Below are positions 1 through 10,498 of a DNA stretch of 64,000 nt, in pieces (positions within the stretch are counted from its first letter, which is position 1; every line of letters starts with the position of its first letter). Source of the stretch: Amborella trichopoda (lineage: Eukaryota; Streptophyta; Magnoliopsida; Amborellales; Amborellaceae); NCBI RefSeq assembly GCF_000471905.2, contig NW_006499364.1, positions 279,736 to 343,735 on the forward strand. The letters are read 5' to 3'. Made by a program: the position numbers and the translations under genes. Below the pieces are notes generated by a model. That model was not told where the DNA came from and made no database searches. It saw only the letters and a program-made list of their open reading frames with translations.

Positions 1-300
1 CTTTGCTCACAGGAGATGGATATCTATTTTGAAAACCCCGTCTTTGTACGTATTTCATATACCCTTATGTAATGGGAGAAGTCGTCAATTAATACAATAT
101 AGTCATATGCCCATTTGGAACAGAAAAGTCATCAACGAATGGAACCTAATGTAATTAAATAGCTTTGGACTAGCACAAGTGTGAGTGCCCACACATCAGA
201 ATGGATAACATCAAAAGGATGCTGACCATAACTTGCCAGGAGATGTATGAGATGAAAGTGGACATATGATGAAAATAGAACCAGATCTGGCAGCAGTGGC
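1..300 (-). mobile_element. Copia-type integrase remnant (degenerate, antisense)
   Basis: Read on the minus strand, about 61-240 translates to HPFDVIHSDVW followed, after stops and a frame change, by YIVLIDDFSHYIRVYEI. These match the start of the Ty1/Copia integrase core (the PFDVIHSDVW and IDDFSRYTW-like blocks), which hold two of the catalytic acidic residues. The frame is broken, so this is a decayed fragment that enters from the left edge. It lies upstream of the last callose synthase exons and is probably inside an intron of that gene. I see no LTR. Confidence 0.72.
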
Positions 301-522
301 TGATTCTGTTTTATACTGCCGATACTCCTTAATTGGGTTTTACTTGAGGGAGTAAATGGACAGTTTGCTCCAGTGGGAGCATGAAATCTTTTGTCATATA
401 TCTATGTAAGCATGAAATATTGGAGCATGATTTCCTTTGTATGGATGGCATTGTGGGTGTGATACCATGCTCTCTAACTATTGGGGAGTAGAGACAAAAT
501 AACAACTGCTATATTGATTTTA
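301..522. other. Non-coding stretch with a dispersed repeat
   Basis: No gene is visible. The stretch at about 338-400 (TTACTTGAGGGAGTAAATGG, then TTTGCTCC and ATGAAATCTTTTG) is closely similar to about 26844-26903 in the largest-but-one intron of the other gene, so it is a dispersed repeat of unknown class. Confidence 0.4.
514..522. repeat. Left 9-bp target site duplication of the 523-1141 element
   Basis: TTGATTTTA directly abuts the GGGAAA terminus and pairs with TTGATTTTG at 1142-1150. Confidence 0.8.
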
Positions 523-1141
523 GGGAAACTTACAAAAACCCCCAAGACCACACTTTCTATGCAACTTACCCACAACCTAACTTTTTCTCTCACTTTTTTC
601 CTCAAAACAAACTTTCTATGCAAATACCCCCAAAGGGAAAAAGTTCATTTTTTTAGACAGAAATGCCAGTCCTGTATACTAAAATCATTTTGGACAGATT
701 TGACGTTGACTTTTGGACCCCAGTAGCACATTGCTGGAGCGCACCATCACATTGCCGGAGCGTACAACTGTTGGACCGCCCTTTGCAACTGTCAGACTGT
801 CCTTTGCAACTGCCGGACTGCACTTTACACAGTGCCGGAGCCCTACTGTCGGACCGCACTTTACATAGTGCTAGAGCCTTACTGCCGGACCGAATTTTAC
901 ACAGCACTGGAGCACTACTGCCGGACCGCACTTACACGGTGCCGGAGCCCCCTATTTTGGTGGGATAGAGGAGAGAGGCATGGGTAAGGTAAAAAAGTAA
1001 GGGAGGGCAGTTTAGGCCTTTTTTTTTTTGGTTGGGGGGGTTTTTGCATAGAAAGTACATTTTGGGGGGAAAACTAAGAAAAGTTAGGTTGGGGTAAGTT
1101 GCATAGAAAGTGTAGTTTTGGGGTTTTTTTGTAATTTTCCC
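523..1141. mobile_element. Non-autonomous Mutator-like foldback element (TIR-MULE), 619 bp
   Basis: The ends are long inverted repeats of roughly 110-120 bp: 523 onward begins GGGAAACTTACAAAAACCCC, and the reverse complement of the right end begins GGGAAAATTACAAAAAAACC. Both arms then share ACTTTCTATGCAACTTACC and CAACCTAACTTTT. The element is flanked by TTGATTTTA (514-522) and TTGATTTTG (1142-1150), a 9-bp target duplication with one mismatch. Long terminal repeats with a 9-bp duplication are the hallmark of Mutator-like elements. No transposase is present; the centre is a GC-richer minisatellite (735-955). Confidence 0.85.
735..955. repeat. Minisatellite inside the foldback element
   Basis: A degenerate array of about 35-40-bp units built on GCCGGACCGCACTTTACAC and AGTGCCGGAGCCCTACT runs through the centre of the Mutator-like element. 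At least five partial units are visible. It is GC-richer than its surroundings and open in frames on both strands, a usual by-product of a repeat whose length keeps frame; I do not call it coding. Confidence 0.75.
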
Positions 1142-1667
1142 TTGATTTTGCTAAAGAAACTTTATTGAAATTGGCCCTCAAGAATTACAGTTCTGAATCT
1201 TTCCATGGAAGAACTGTCATTCCTGGATAGGTATTCTCAATTTAGAGCTGTTCCCTTTGTAGCTATGTTGTTCTATTTGAGTATTCTTGGTGCTTTACAG
1301 AACTCTATGAGCAGTTTATTCTTCTTAGTATGTGAACTCATCAATATTGCATTTTCCCCATGACCTAAATCCTCTTTGATTAATAGTAGACTGCCGATCA
1401 TGAGTTGCATGTGGAGGATGTCTCATATTATAAAACTAACTAGTGAATGATCAATGCATAAGACTTGCGGCATGTGAGAGAGATTTGAACTTGTGGCTCA
1501 GCCACTTTTTATTTAATTTAGATAGAGGGCTCACTAGTGATGAATCTTTCCATCTAAAATATGTGCACACCCATCTGAATTATATTGTATAAGAGATGGT
1601 ATCTTCTTTTTTCTTTTGTTCATCACTGTAAATTCAATTTCTAACATTGGGAAACATTCATTTATAG
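1142..1667. other. Probable callose synthase intron, no gene seen
   Basis: AT-rich sequence between the foldback element and the first recognisable callose synthase exon. It ends in TTTATAG, a usable splice acceptor at 1666-1667. I found no further callose synthase exon here, so the preceding exon is probably outside the window. Confidence 0.5.
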
Positions 1668-1853
1668 GCTGTCAATAAAGGACGCCAGTTTCTTGGTGCA
1701 CAATTTCACTTTGAATACAGGCTTCTTAAGGTCTGTTTGTTCTTGGGGGCCTCATCAATCCTCCTTGTGCTCTTCTCTGTCTATGGCCTCTCTTTAATGG
1801 ACGTGTTTGTGTGCTGCCTTGCTTTTCTACCCACTGGGTGGGGCTTGCTGATG
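1668..1853 (+). CDS. Callose synthase (1,3-beta-glucan synthase), penultimate exon
   Basis: Translated in the phase set by the acceptor at 1666-1667, this 62-codon exon reads KGRQFLGAQFHFEYRLLK, then LFLGASSILLVLF and DVFVCCLAFLPTGWGLLM. These correspond to the conserved C-terminal membrane region of plant callose synthases (GRRKFGxxFQLxFRxLK, then LAFMPTGWxLL), which make 1,3-beta-glucan at the plasma membrane, cell plate and plasmodesmata. Several hydrophobic segments fit the C-terminal transmembrane block. The donor ATG|GTGAGT is at 1853/1854 and leaves phase 0. The identity is family-level; I cannot assign a CalS/GSL number. The gene runs off the left edge. Confidence 0.85.
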
Positions 1854-2161
1854 GTGAGTGGTGCTCCCATACTGTTCATGACCACACCTTTATTTATTGC
1901 GCACTTGATGACCATTTTGTACAAATGTGTTAATGCACACTACACCATTGCACCTGAATTTTCGAGACCATGGTGAATGCGCCTATACATTGTCCAAAAT
2001 GCCTGGCACATCTTAAGTATTCACATTATGCCTGAGGCCCTAGTAATTTGGCGCTTTCCTAGATAGTGTTCTCCTTTATGTGAATTACCTAGATATTGAT
2101 ACAAGTCAGACTGTTTGTACATGTGTGGATATGTGGGGCTGATTCTTGTAGTTTTACCCAG

Positions 2162-2383
2162 ATTGCACAAGCAGTGAGGCCTTTGATTGAAGACACAAGA
2201 TTATGGGAATCTGTTCAGGTGTTGGCTCAAGCTTATGATTATGGGATGGGGTTTATCCTTTTTATTCCTGTGGCTATACTTGCTTTGATCCGAGATGTAT
2301 CAGACCTTCAGAAAATTACTTCTCTCCGGGCAGGCCGTCGCATGCAAAGTACGAATACGACCCGTCCTCGCAGGAGAAGATAA
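2162..2383 (+). CDS. Callose synthase, last exon with divergent C-terminus
   Basis: The acceptor TTTTACCCAG|A opens a frame IAQAVRPLIEDTRLWESVQ, then YDYGMGFILFIPVAILA, matching the IAQAxRPLxxxxxxWxSVxxLARxYE and GLxIFxPVAxLA blocks at the end of callose synthases. It joins the previous exon in phase 0 to give LLM-IAQA. The usual ending WFPFVSEFQTRLLFNQAF is not conserved: here it reads ALIRDVSDLQKITSLRAGRR, where only VSxxQ and a terminal R-x-x-Q spacing survive, followed by a short basic tail RRRR and TAA at 2381-2383. Either this copy is diverging or it is a relic; the frame itself is open. Confidence 0.82.
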   Translation: MAQAVRPLIEDTRLWESVQVLAQAYDYGMGFILFIPVAILALIRDVSDLQKITSLRAGRRMQSTNTTRPRRRR

Positions 2384-2967
2384 ATACAAGTGATAATCAG
2401 CTGCTGTCATAGTTTGGGAGCATGATTCTTCCCTCTTCTTTGTGGAGCTATGGAGATGGTCAAACTATTATGACCATCATCGCAATGCACCTATGGCCAT
2501 GTGCTTACGGCACGATAACCACAACACTAGCTCCAAGGTTCAAATCCCAGATAGATGGAATAAAATATATATCATTATCACCTTATGCCGCATTTTTTGT
2601 GCAATCAATTGTCTAATATTCCTGCCACTCGTTAATTGTACATAATTTGGGAACCAATAGGACTTGGTAACAATTTTACTAACCTCTTTGTGGCCCTTAT
2701 GACGGGCCTACATACTGTATCAGATTAGCGCTATCCCTTTGATAGACAACTCTGTAAATGGTGGTGGTAACAGGTCAATACGTTATCTTATAGTAACAGT
2801 ACTGATTTTAAAAGATTCGAGCCTTTTATCATTACAACTATTAATAATGGGCATAATATTTTCTGTTATTTTTTTGTAGAAAATCACAAATTTTTAATCA
2901 TTGTTCTATGCTTTTTGAAAATTTCCAATAAGATAAACATATATTTTTGAAACAAACAATGATGTAG
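2384..2967. other. 3' flank of callose synthase, no gene seen
   Basis: It probably includes the 3' untranslated region and then ordinary AT-rich intergenic DNA. Two short open frames here lack any similarity I recognise. Confidence 0.5.
2559..2564 (+). terminator. Possible polyadenylation signal for callose synthase
   Basis: AATAAA lies about 175 bp after the TAA. It is the first canonical hexamer after the stop that I noticed; plant signals are loose, so this is only a candidate. Confidence 0.35.
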
Positions 2968-3735
2968 AATAGCCTTTCTAGAATGGTCATTTCATAAAAA
3001 ACTTAGCAAAAAATGGATTTTTCCTATTTAGTTTTCTCCGTCTTCCTTTGTTTTTTATCTTTTCCATTTTTTCTTCTTCTAACGTACCAATCATTCCAAT
3101 GCTCGAAAGAGGGGGTTATCCTTGCAATTTTTTTTCCTATTATACTAGAAACAGGGGGTTATCCTTGCAATTTTGTTTTCCTATCATACTAGAAACGGGG
3201 GGTTATCCTTGCAATTTTCTTTTCCTTTTTTTTTTTCTGTCTTCCTTTCTTTTTTCCATTTTTTCTTCTTCTAACGTACCAATCTTTCCAATGCTAGAAA
3301 CAAGGGGTTATCCATGCAAATTGTTTTTCCTATTATACTGGAAACAGGGGACGCTTGGTAGGAATTGAGCCTAGGACAAACAGGGGACGCTTAGTAGGAA
3401 TTGAGCCTTTCTAGAATGGTTATTTTCATAAAGAACTTACCAAAAAATAGATTTTTCCTATTTATTTTTCTGTCTTCCTTTGTTTTATCTTTTCCATTTT
3501 TTCTTCTTCTAACGTACCAATCATTCCAATGCACCAATCATTCCAATGCTAGAAACACGGGGTTGTCTTTGCAAACAAATTTTCCTATTATACTAGAAAC
3601 AGGGGGTTATCCTTGCAATTTTCTTTTCCTATTTATTTTTCTGTCTTCCTTTGTTTTTTCCATTTTGTCTTCTTCTAAGATACCACAATCATTCCAATGC
3701 TAGAAACAGGGGATTATCATTCCAATGCTAGAAAC
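2968..3735. repeat. Tandem array with nested short repeats
   Basis: A unit of about 435 bp beginning CCTTTCTAGAATGGTCATTT recurs at about 3407 (CCTTTCTAGAATGGTTATTT). Inside it a shorter motif repeats many times: CTTCTTCTAACGTACCAATC, CATTCCAATGCT, AGAAACAGGGGGTTATCC and TTGCAATTTT. Repetition at both scales suggests successive slippage or unequal crossing-over. It is not coding. Confidence 0.75.
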
Positions 3736-3905
3736 AGGGAACACTTGGTAGGAATTGAGCCTAGGACAAACAGGGGACGCTTGGTAGGAATTGAGCCCCG
3801 GACATTGCATTACAAATTATCGAGTGCTAAGACGCTTGGTAGGAATTGAGCCTCGGACATTGCATTGCAAATTATCAAGTGCTAACCAATTAAGCCTAAG
3901 CTCTT
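3736..3905 (-). mobile_element. tRNA-derived SINE-like head, partly duplicated
   Basis: On the minus strand, about 3904 to 3835 reads GCTTAATTGGTTAGCACTTG, later TGTCCGAGGCTCAATTCC. This resembles a tRNA body: an A-box-like TGGTTAGCAC and a B-box-like GGCTCAATTCC at tRNA-like spacing. The B-box part recurs as TAGGAATTGAGCC on the plus strand near 3359, 3398, 3748, 3784 and 3839. I infer a decayed SINE whose tRNA half was caught up in the neighbouring tandem array. The acceptor stem does not pair convincingly, so it is not a working tRNA. Confidence 0.45.
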
Positions 3906-5793
3906 TTCCTGGTTACCTTTGCATTTGATTGACATGTATCGCATTAGCATTATTAATAGGAAAAAATTTAAGCAAAGTTGTATCCTATAGCCTACATTTT
4001 ATTTTGGAAAAATTACGTATAAATCCAATATATTTACAGTTGTTACAAAACTAAACAATCTCTAATGGCATTCATATTTTTTGCAAATTACATGCATATC
4101 CGTTTTGAGCCTTTTATGTAAATTACATACATATCCATTTTCAGTTTGGCCGAATTTTTTTCCAAAATTGCCCCAATTGTCAAAATCTCAAAATCCGAAA
4201 ATCTTTTAGTCCTCCACAAACCAGCATCGATGCTCTACTGGATCTCGCATTCCTCTTTCTCTCTCTAAGAGCTGGAGCCATCTCCTCTCACCCTCTCTTC
4301 TCCTTGCTGCATCTCCCATTCCTTTGCCCTTTTTCTCATTGGGGCTGGTTAAGCTCTAATATTGCAACCAGTGTAGGGCTCACATCAATATTGACATCCA
4401 GTATTGGTCGGTGCACGAAATTGTAGAGAAGCCTGAGATTTATTTGTCATAAGCAAGCTTAAAGAATCAAAGTAGGTGCAGAAGTTTGATTTAGGGCTTT
4501 TAATTCATATCCCTCCAAAAGTACTAAATAAAAATTGTAATTTATGGCTTATATGTTTTTGATTTAGGGCTTTTAATTCTGACATGTAAGAAAAACAGTC
4601 CCATGAATTTTTTACCTATGCATATGCATAAATATTTGTAATTATTTATCGATCTTTAACAAGTAAGTAAAACTCTAATAAAAATACAGATTTCTTGGAG
4701 ATATTTTGATACATTAATTTTTTGGGCAAAAATGGGGTTTCTTTTGTACAAATCAAGAAAATATTCGTGTTGCATTAATGTTGATTCAAGTGCTTGCCGC
4801 TTATACAAATCGTTATCCTTGCTGATTTTGATACATTAATTTGTTGGGAAAATATTTGTGTTTCTTTTGCATTGATCATTGTCCTTGCCGATTTGTTGGA
4901 GATATTTTGATATTTTTGGATAATTAGCATGGATTACCATCACTGTATAACCTTTCATTTGCTCTTCAAAATTACTTCACATAATTTGAAGTGCTTTTAT
5001 CATTAGGAATATACTAAGGGAATGTCTATCTTTTATAACTCATAATCATTTGCACTCATTAGATGTCAAATTGGATGACTTAGGGTGAGTCACAAAATCT
5101 GAAAATTTTATTTTGGAACTTTGTGTCTATTCAATGACACTATTACCACTACCCGTTTTAAAATTTAAAGAGCAAAATCGATTGTGACTTTAATGTACAT
5201 AAGATAAATTGTCTCTTTATATACAATCACATATAGAAATGATTTAATCCGTAAAATGTTTCAAGTTGTTTCCTTATTAATATCATGCCTTCTCAATTTG
5301 ATATGTTGTTTATGAAGTAATTGAGTTCTGTCCATGAAATTCTGCTGCATTACCTGCCCCTTGGTTAATTTTCAACACTTTTCATGTCTATTGGACGCAT
5401 AATTTAGAAGATGATGTGATCGACTGATTAACTATTCTTTTATTGGCATATATGAATTTAAAGAATTGAAAATAATATTAAATGTTATGAGTTTTATATG
5501 AATTTCAGTGGCTTATTATTTGATTTATTTATTTTTATTCCTATGATAGACGAAAGGCAAATGTGTTCGTTTACAATATTTCTTAAAAGCTTGTATTTGC
5601 ATCTGTGTGCATTCAAACAAATGTGATCTACTTGACTTAGTTTTGCATCTATAAACTTATTATGAACCATTTATACAATTGGGATCCAGTAAATATGGTA
5701 CGTACACTGCCCTCTTGATGGCTACCCTTGAGGTCCACAGGACCCAAGTCTGCTGGAAGTATATACATTGTCAAGATTTTACAATTATCTTAA
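3906..5793. other. AT-rich intergenic DNA, no gene seen
   Basis: About 1.9 kb without a convincing coding frame. Repeated phrases such as GATTTAGGGCTTTTAATTC (about 4490 and 4561) and GATATTTTGATACATTAATT-like blocks (about 4700, 4817) hint at old short duplications. I recognise no family. Confidence 0.5.
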
Positions 5794-6156
5794 GGGTGTG
5801 GTTTCTATAACGTTGTAACTTTAAACAATCCAATTATGGCGTATCTCCAAATTTTATCATAACATGCAATTTTGGTATAAAAAATTATTAGAATTATCTC
5901 AAAATCTATTTTCATATCTTACTATAAAATTTTAAAATCCAAAAATGGTTAAATCAAGTAGATCTATAAACATATGAAAATCTTGCAACTTGACGGTCTA
6001 GATAATGTGTTGCAAGATGCACTATTTTTGAGACGCAAATTTTTTAGGGTTTTTTAAAATTAAAATAACTTTTTCCGATAGATTTTTGAGGTGCATTTGT
6101 AATTCTACATTTGAAGGTTGCAACTTTATATAAACTTTTTGTTATTTTCAAGACGT
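5794..6156 (+). mobile_element. MITE of the GGGTG(T/C)GG family (Mutator-like), copy 1
   Basis: It starts GGGTGTGGTTTCTATAACG and contains AAATCAAGTAGATCTATAAA, ATGTGTTGCAAGATGCACTA and a distal GAAGGTTGCAACTTTATATA end that is inverted relative to the start. It is collinear over about 350 bp with 61095-61488. It is flanked by ACAATTATCTTAA at 5781-5793 and 6157-6169; the last 9 bp of that could be the target duplication, although the right end then extends about 15-20 bp past the family terminus. Confidence 0.75.
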
Positions 6157-6292
6157 ACAATTATCTTAATGTTGTTGCTTGAAACAAATTATGATAGTGA
6201 AAATCTTTGATCTCAGAACCATGCTGAATAAAAGGAAAACTTTAATTTTTACAACTATGAAAACAAGTGTTTTGAGATTGTTGTTTTTTAAA

Positions 6293-6681
6293 GGAAAAGT
6301 TTATATAGAGCCGAGGGTCCAAACAATCAAATTAGAGCCTACCTCAAAAATTTCAGTAGAAGAGATTGTTTTGATGCTCAAATGTCCTCAAATTGATCAT
6401 CTTGACATCAAGATACATGGACATGAGAAAAAATAGATTTCAAGTTTTGGAAATAGTGTATTGCATAGTGCATTTTTGAACAGTCAATTTTCAAGATTTT
6501 CAAGTTTTCATATATCTGTCGATCTACACTATTTTTGAAACTTTAAAATGTATAAATAAAGATAAAAACATATTTTAAGGCTATCACAAAAATTTACAAT
6601 GTTGAAACTACATTTCTCGACACTATTGTAGGTAGGTTCTGATTTAATTGTTTAGCGCCTAGGCTCTATACAAACCGCACC
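6293..6681. mobile_element. MITE of the same family, copy 2
   Basis: The left end GGAAAAGTTTATATAGAGCC and the reverse complement of the right end GGTGCGGTTTGTATAGAGCC are terminal inverted repeats. The flanking 9-mers TTTTTTAAA (6284-6292) and ATTTTTAAA (6682-6690) match at 8 of 9 positions, as expected of a Mutator-type duplication. Inside are AGAGATTGTTTTGATGC, ATTGATCATCTTGACATC and CAATTTTCAAGATTTTCAAG, shared with the copies at 23639 and 32598. The open frame at 6179-6436 is a by-product and recurs in the reversed copy at 63669, so I do not call it a gene. Confidence 0.78.
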
Positions 6682-6779
6682 ATTTTTAAAATATAGATCT
6701 CATTTTCTTTAAAAATAAGCGCTTTGTGCGTCAATGTTCGAACCACTGGTTAGAATATCTGAAAAATGCAAGCTTTCGG

Positions 6780-7472
6780 ATGTTGAAAGACGCTACCGCA
6801 TTGATGTTAACGTTTTTAGAAGCATTTTTGGGTCTTTAAATCATATGAAAAACCAAAATATTGAGCAATTTGGATATTGAACACCCGAAACCAGCGGAAG
6901 GCTATTGGAATTGTTTTTATGTTTCCAAGAGCATTTTTTTGTTGTTCAAAGATCGAAGATATAAGGTTTTTGGATATTCAATATCTGAAATGTCGATAAA
7001 TTTGGATTCGAACATCCAAAATTAGCAGCAGCCTACTGGATTTGTTTTGGTGTTTCCAGTTGGTCTTTTGGAGACTGAAAATATAGATATTTCGGATATT
7101 CAATTTATGAAACGTCGATAAGTTCTGAATTTCAAACATCTGAAACCAACGATAGTTTACTGGAACTGTTTTCATATTTCCAATAGCATTTTTGGTCTTT
7201 CAAAGACTAAAAATATAGCTATTTCGGATAGTTAATAACCTAAATATTGATATTTTCTGATGTTGTACATCAAAATGTAAAAGATGCTACTGATGTTTTT
7301 TTTAAGTCTCCAATATTTCGGTCTTTCAAAGGCCGAAAAAATGGCTATTTTGGATAAAAAATATCCAAAATATTAATAATTTTGGATGTTGAACATCTGA
7401 AATATGAAAGAGGCTATGGAATATTTTTTGAGTTTCCAGTAGCATTTTTGGTCTTTTAAAAACCGAAACTAT
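6780..7472. repeat. Satellite-like tandem array, period about 125-130 bp
   Basis: About five to six diverged units share GCATTTTTGGTCTTTCAAAG, AAAATATAGCTATTTCGGAT, ATTCAATATCTGAAA, GTCGATAA and AACATCTGAAACCA. Recognisable unit starts fall near 6811, 6931, 7062, 7188, 7320 and 7443. Divergence between units is high, so the array is old. Confidence 0.78.
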
Positions 7473-7719
7473 TGTTGGATATATATCCTTTCAAGGCCTT
7501 GAGTGCGATGCTAGAAATGTTTTGAGTCACAGTGGGAGTGACCAGTGGCTACCAGACTCTTTATATACTGGGATTAGAATAGGCCAAAATAACCATGTTT
7601 AGACTGAGGGGAGGGTTTTGGAATATTGTGAACCGAGAGGTTTTAGGGTTTTGCTTCTAGTCATGGTCGATATGATTAGATTTACCTCATTTCATGTGAG
7701 CCAGGGCCTGGGGATCAGT

Positions 7720-7720
<1 letters not shown>

Positions 7721-7769
<49 letters not shown>

Positions 7770-7805
7770 GTGTGTGTAGTGTGTGTGTGTGTGTGTGTGT
7801 GTGTG
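7721..7805. repeat. (TA)n then (GT)n microsatellite
   Basis: About 45 bp of TA dinucleotide followed after a short spacer by about 30 bp of GT. The reversed copy has a shorter CA tract at 46259-46275 in the equivalent place. Confidence 0.9.
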
Positions 7806-9087
7806 AGTAGTAGGCTGTAAGACGACATAAGCCAAATGCCTTATATGTGTAGCTTGTTCACAGTGCGTGCACAAAAAGTCGTATTTTGAGAAATTATTCT
7901 GATAAGATGAGATCCACCTATCAGAACAGCACATACATATTGAGAGAGGACCCCTGCATCTACAAGAGTGCATATACTTGGGGGCACCTATAATCCACTA
8001 AACAACTTTGGAGTCCATCCAACTATCGGTCAGCATTGATATGCCCACTCATGTCTGGACTGAAATATGTGATGCATAAGGAATTGTTGGGTTGGTTTGA
8101 GAAATTGAATTGGGCTTCTGGATATAGCCCAGTGGAGTATCATACAACCTGATCATCTGTAGAACCGAACTTTTCCACCCCAGATTTATTAGAAGTGCCA
8201 GACCCTAATGCTTTGCTAAGAAATGATGAAAATTGATTTTTTGTGATTTTAGATGATCTTTGAAAATTTTATTTTAAAAAAAAAATGATTTGACAAATTA
8301 TTTGTGTGCTAATTCCAATTAACGACGTCCGCACATGTGGCATGTGGCACACAAATAGCTAATGTATGCCACACATGCATCCTATAGGGCATCCACGTCA
8401 TTGCCCAATAGGCATGACATGGAAACCGTAAAACTTGACATGAGACCTTTGTTTGGATATAAGATATAACATGGATAAGTGTAATGTGTTTTATGACACA
8501 TGTGTGAAGCATATGTGTGGAGACATGTGTGGGTTCATATGTAGGAATGTAGAGATTACTCGTTTTTTAAAATTCATTTATCTCCTTTATTTTTATTTTT
8601 TTATCTTTTAAAATTTTGAAATTGATGCTTTTTATTCATATGAAGGAGATAAGGGGATAAACCATGACTTATGGTGATGGCGTGTCCGCCCTTGATTATA
8701 ACACTTCAATAGTTAATTGGAATGCAAGTTAAACAACAATCTAAGGAAGCAATTGGTAGCACGCCACCCCCATTTGAAATTTGAAAGTGAGATATTTTTA
8801 TTAACGGTGATCATGTGTTGGTGGAAAGATGAATGGTTGAGAATTATTGATTTTGAAAAATTAGGGTTAAGGGGCACATGCGATATTGTTGAAAGTGTGT
8901 GGAAGTTTGTTAGAAGTGTGTGGAGGTGGTATGTGGGTATAGTGATAAAGGAGTGGTCATTAATCACCATCCACGTGATAGCCATCAATGGTGATTAATT
9001 AGATTAGGTCTTTAGCCTCTCTCAATCCTTGGATCCCTTTATGGGTGGTTGAGATCTAATCTAAGATATGAACCTCACATGAAAGTC

Positions 9088-9095
9088 TATAAATA
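9088..9095 (+). promoter_or_regulatory. TATA box of long LTR copy 1
   Basis: TATAAATA occurs about 1.6 kb into the repeat. The two related copies also carry a TATA motif in the equivalent block: TATATAAG at 31685-31692, and TATAAAAG on the minus strand at 44538-44545. Conservation of the box among diverged copies supports a U3 promoter. Confidence 0.5.
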
Positions 9096-9254
9096 TGACA
9101 TCTTCCTACTTGGCTAAAAGCTTATTAGTTCTTCTTTTTTCAAGACTCATCTCTTCTCCAAAGGGCTTCATGCCCCACTCTTGGAGTTTCTCTTCTTCCC
9201 TTCAAAGTGTTGACTCCCTTTTGATATTTGTTAAGCACATGTCTCATGATGAAG

Positions 9255-9888
9255 TGAAGCAGGGAAAAAAGAAATCAAAATAACAATAATAATAAAAAAA
9301 AAAGTTGAGAGAATATATCATTTTTCAAGGTCTGCAAGGGAATCCACCAAAAAAAACAATCTCCTCACATGACTAAATTTTATTCTATTAGCATTCACTG
9401 ATTTGTTACACTGTACGACTTCTTTCCTTTACATAAGAAAAATTAAACAAAAATAAAAAGATTCATAAAAAATAATATTTTTTTCTCTTTTACAAACCAC
9501 CTATATCTCTTCCCTATTTTCTCTCTATCACGTACCACCCTCCTTAATCCCTCATTACTTGTTACACTTTTCCAAAAGATAACTCCAAAGTAAAATCTAA
9601 ACCCATATACCTAACTTAAGTAAAATCTAAACCCATATACCTAACTTAATATAAGATAAGCTTCAAAAACCCCATACCCCACATTAATACAAGATAGACT
9701 TAAAAACCAACTCACATGAAATAAAAGATATACCTATCCTAAAAAAAACTTACGCCACACTCTATTTTCTAACTAAAAATCACGCACCAAAAACCCTTCC
9801 ACCTAACCTAACTTATCCAAGCGAAATTTCTATTCCTAAAATTAAAATAAAATCAAGTCAAAATTAAATCTCAATTTTATTTGCATCA
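9255..9888 (-). repeat. 3' LTR (in element orientation) of the small LTR element
   Basis: 634 bp, about 40 bp longer than its partner, partly because the block AAGTAAAATCTAAACCCATA is duplicated near 9588-9640. Confidence 0.85.
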
Positions 9889-10498
9889 TTCTCCCTGGAT
9901 TGAGAGGAGCTCGACCTCGAGCTTATCGAATTCAAATATTTTAGGGGCCTTCTCAAAAGTTGGTGAAGTAGTCCCACCATGTGCCACGACATTTTTTCTT
10001 CAATTTCTTCAATTGTATTATTCCTAACTGGGAATGGGTCCAGCTCCAAAGAAGCACCATATGCAATCGATGTATACCCTTGACCATGAAATTTTAGGAG
10101 ATCAATTTTAATACTAAAATCTCCTGGTTACTCTGTAGGATGCGAATCTGGCCTGTAAATTTCTTCGTGACGCGCGAAATCAACACCCTGGGTTTGTCGT
10201 GGGACTACTGGCGCATGATCAAAGTGGTTGCGAGTACCTTCTTCACGATGAAGGTTGTTCTCTAACCATTACAGCCTCTGATCCAACTCTTACATCCCCT
10301 AATTTATATTACGTACTTCTGGTCGAATATTCTCTAAGGCTTTAGTCAAACTTTCTATAGCATGTCCGTAGCGATCGTCCATAGCAGGAGTAGGATTAGC
10401 TTTTGGTGGCATTGTAAAAAAAACCGGATCTCTTGATCTTACTTGTTCTCTTTAGATCTAACCTGCTCTCTCTGGATTTAATTTGCTTTGAAATCAAC
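9889..10498 (-). pseudogene. Internal region: gag start and pol end remnants
   Basis: On the minus strand a gag-like N-terminus (MPPKANPTPAMDDRYGHAIE, then SLTKALENIRPE) starts at about 10413 and is stopped after fewer than 40 codons. The end nearest the 3' LTR keeps a Gypsy-like 3' tail. Protease, reverse transcriptase, RNase H and integrase are all absent. Confidence 0.6.

Noticed and set aside
3780-3905. Possible functional tRNA gene on the minus strand
   Set aside because: Box-like words are present, but the acceptor and anticodon stems do not form; a SINE remnant is more likely.
6179-6436. 85-codon frame similar to 63667-63939
   Set aside because: The similarity reflects shared MITE sequence; there is no domain and other MITE copies break the frame.
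6700-7475. Possible CRISPR-like array
   Set aside because: The units are contiguous diverged satellite repeats of about 127 bp in a plant nuclear genome, without spacers.
7692-7973. Minus-strand frame with Tyr/Ile and His/Thr runs
   Set aside because: It is the TA/GT microsatellite of the long LTR.
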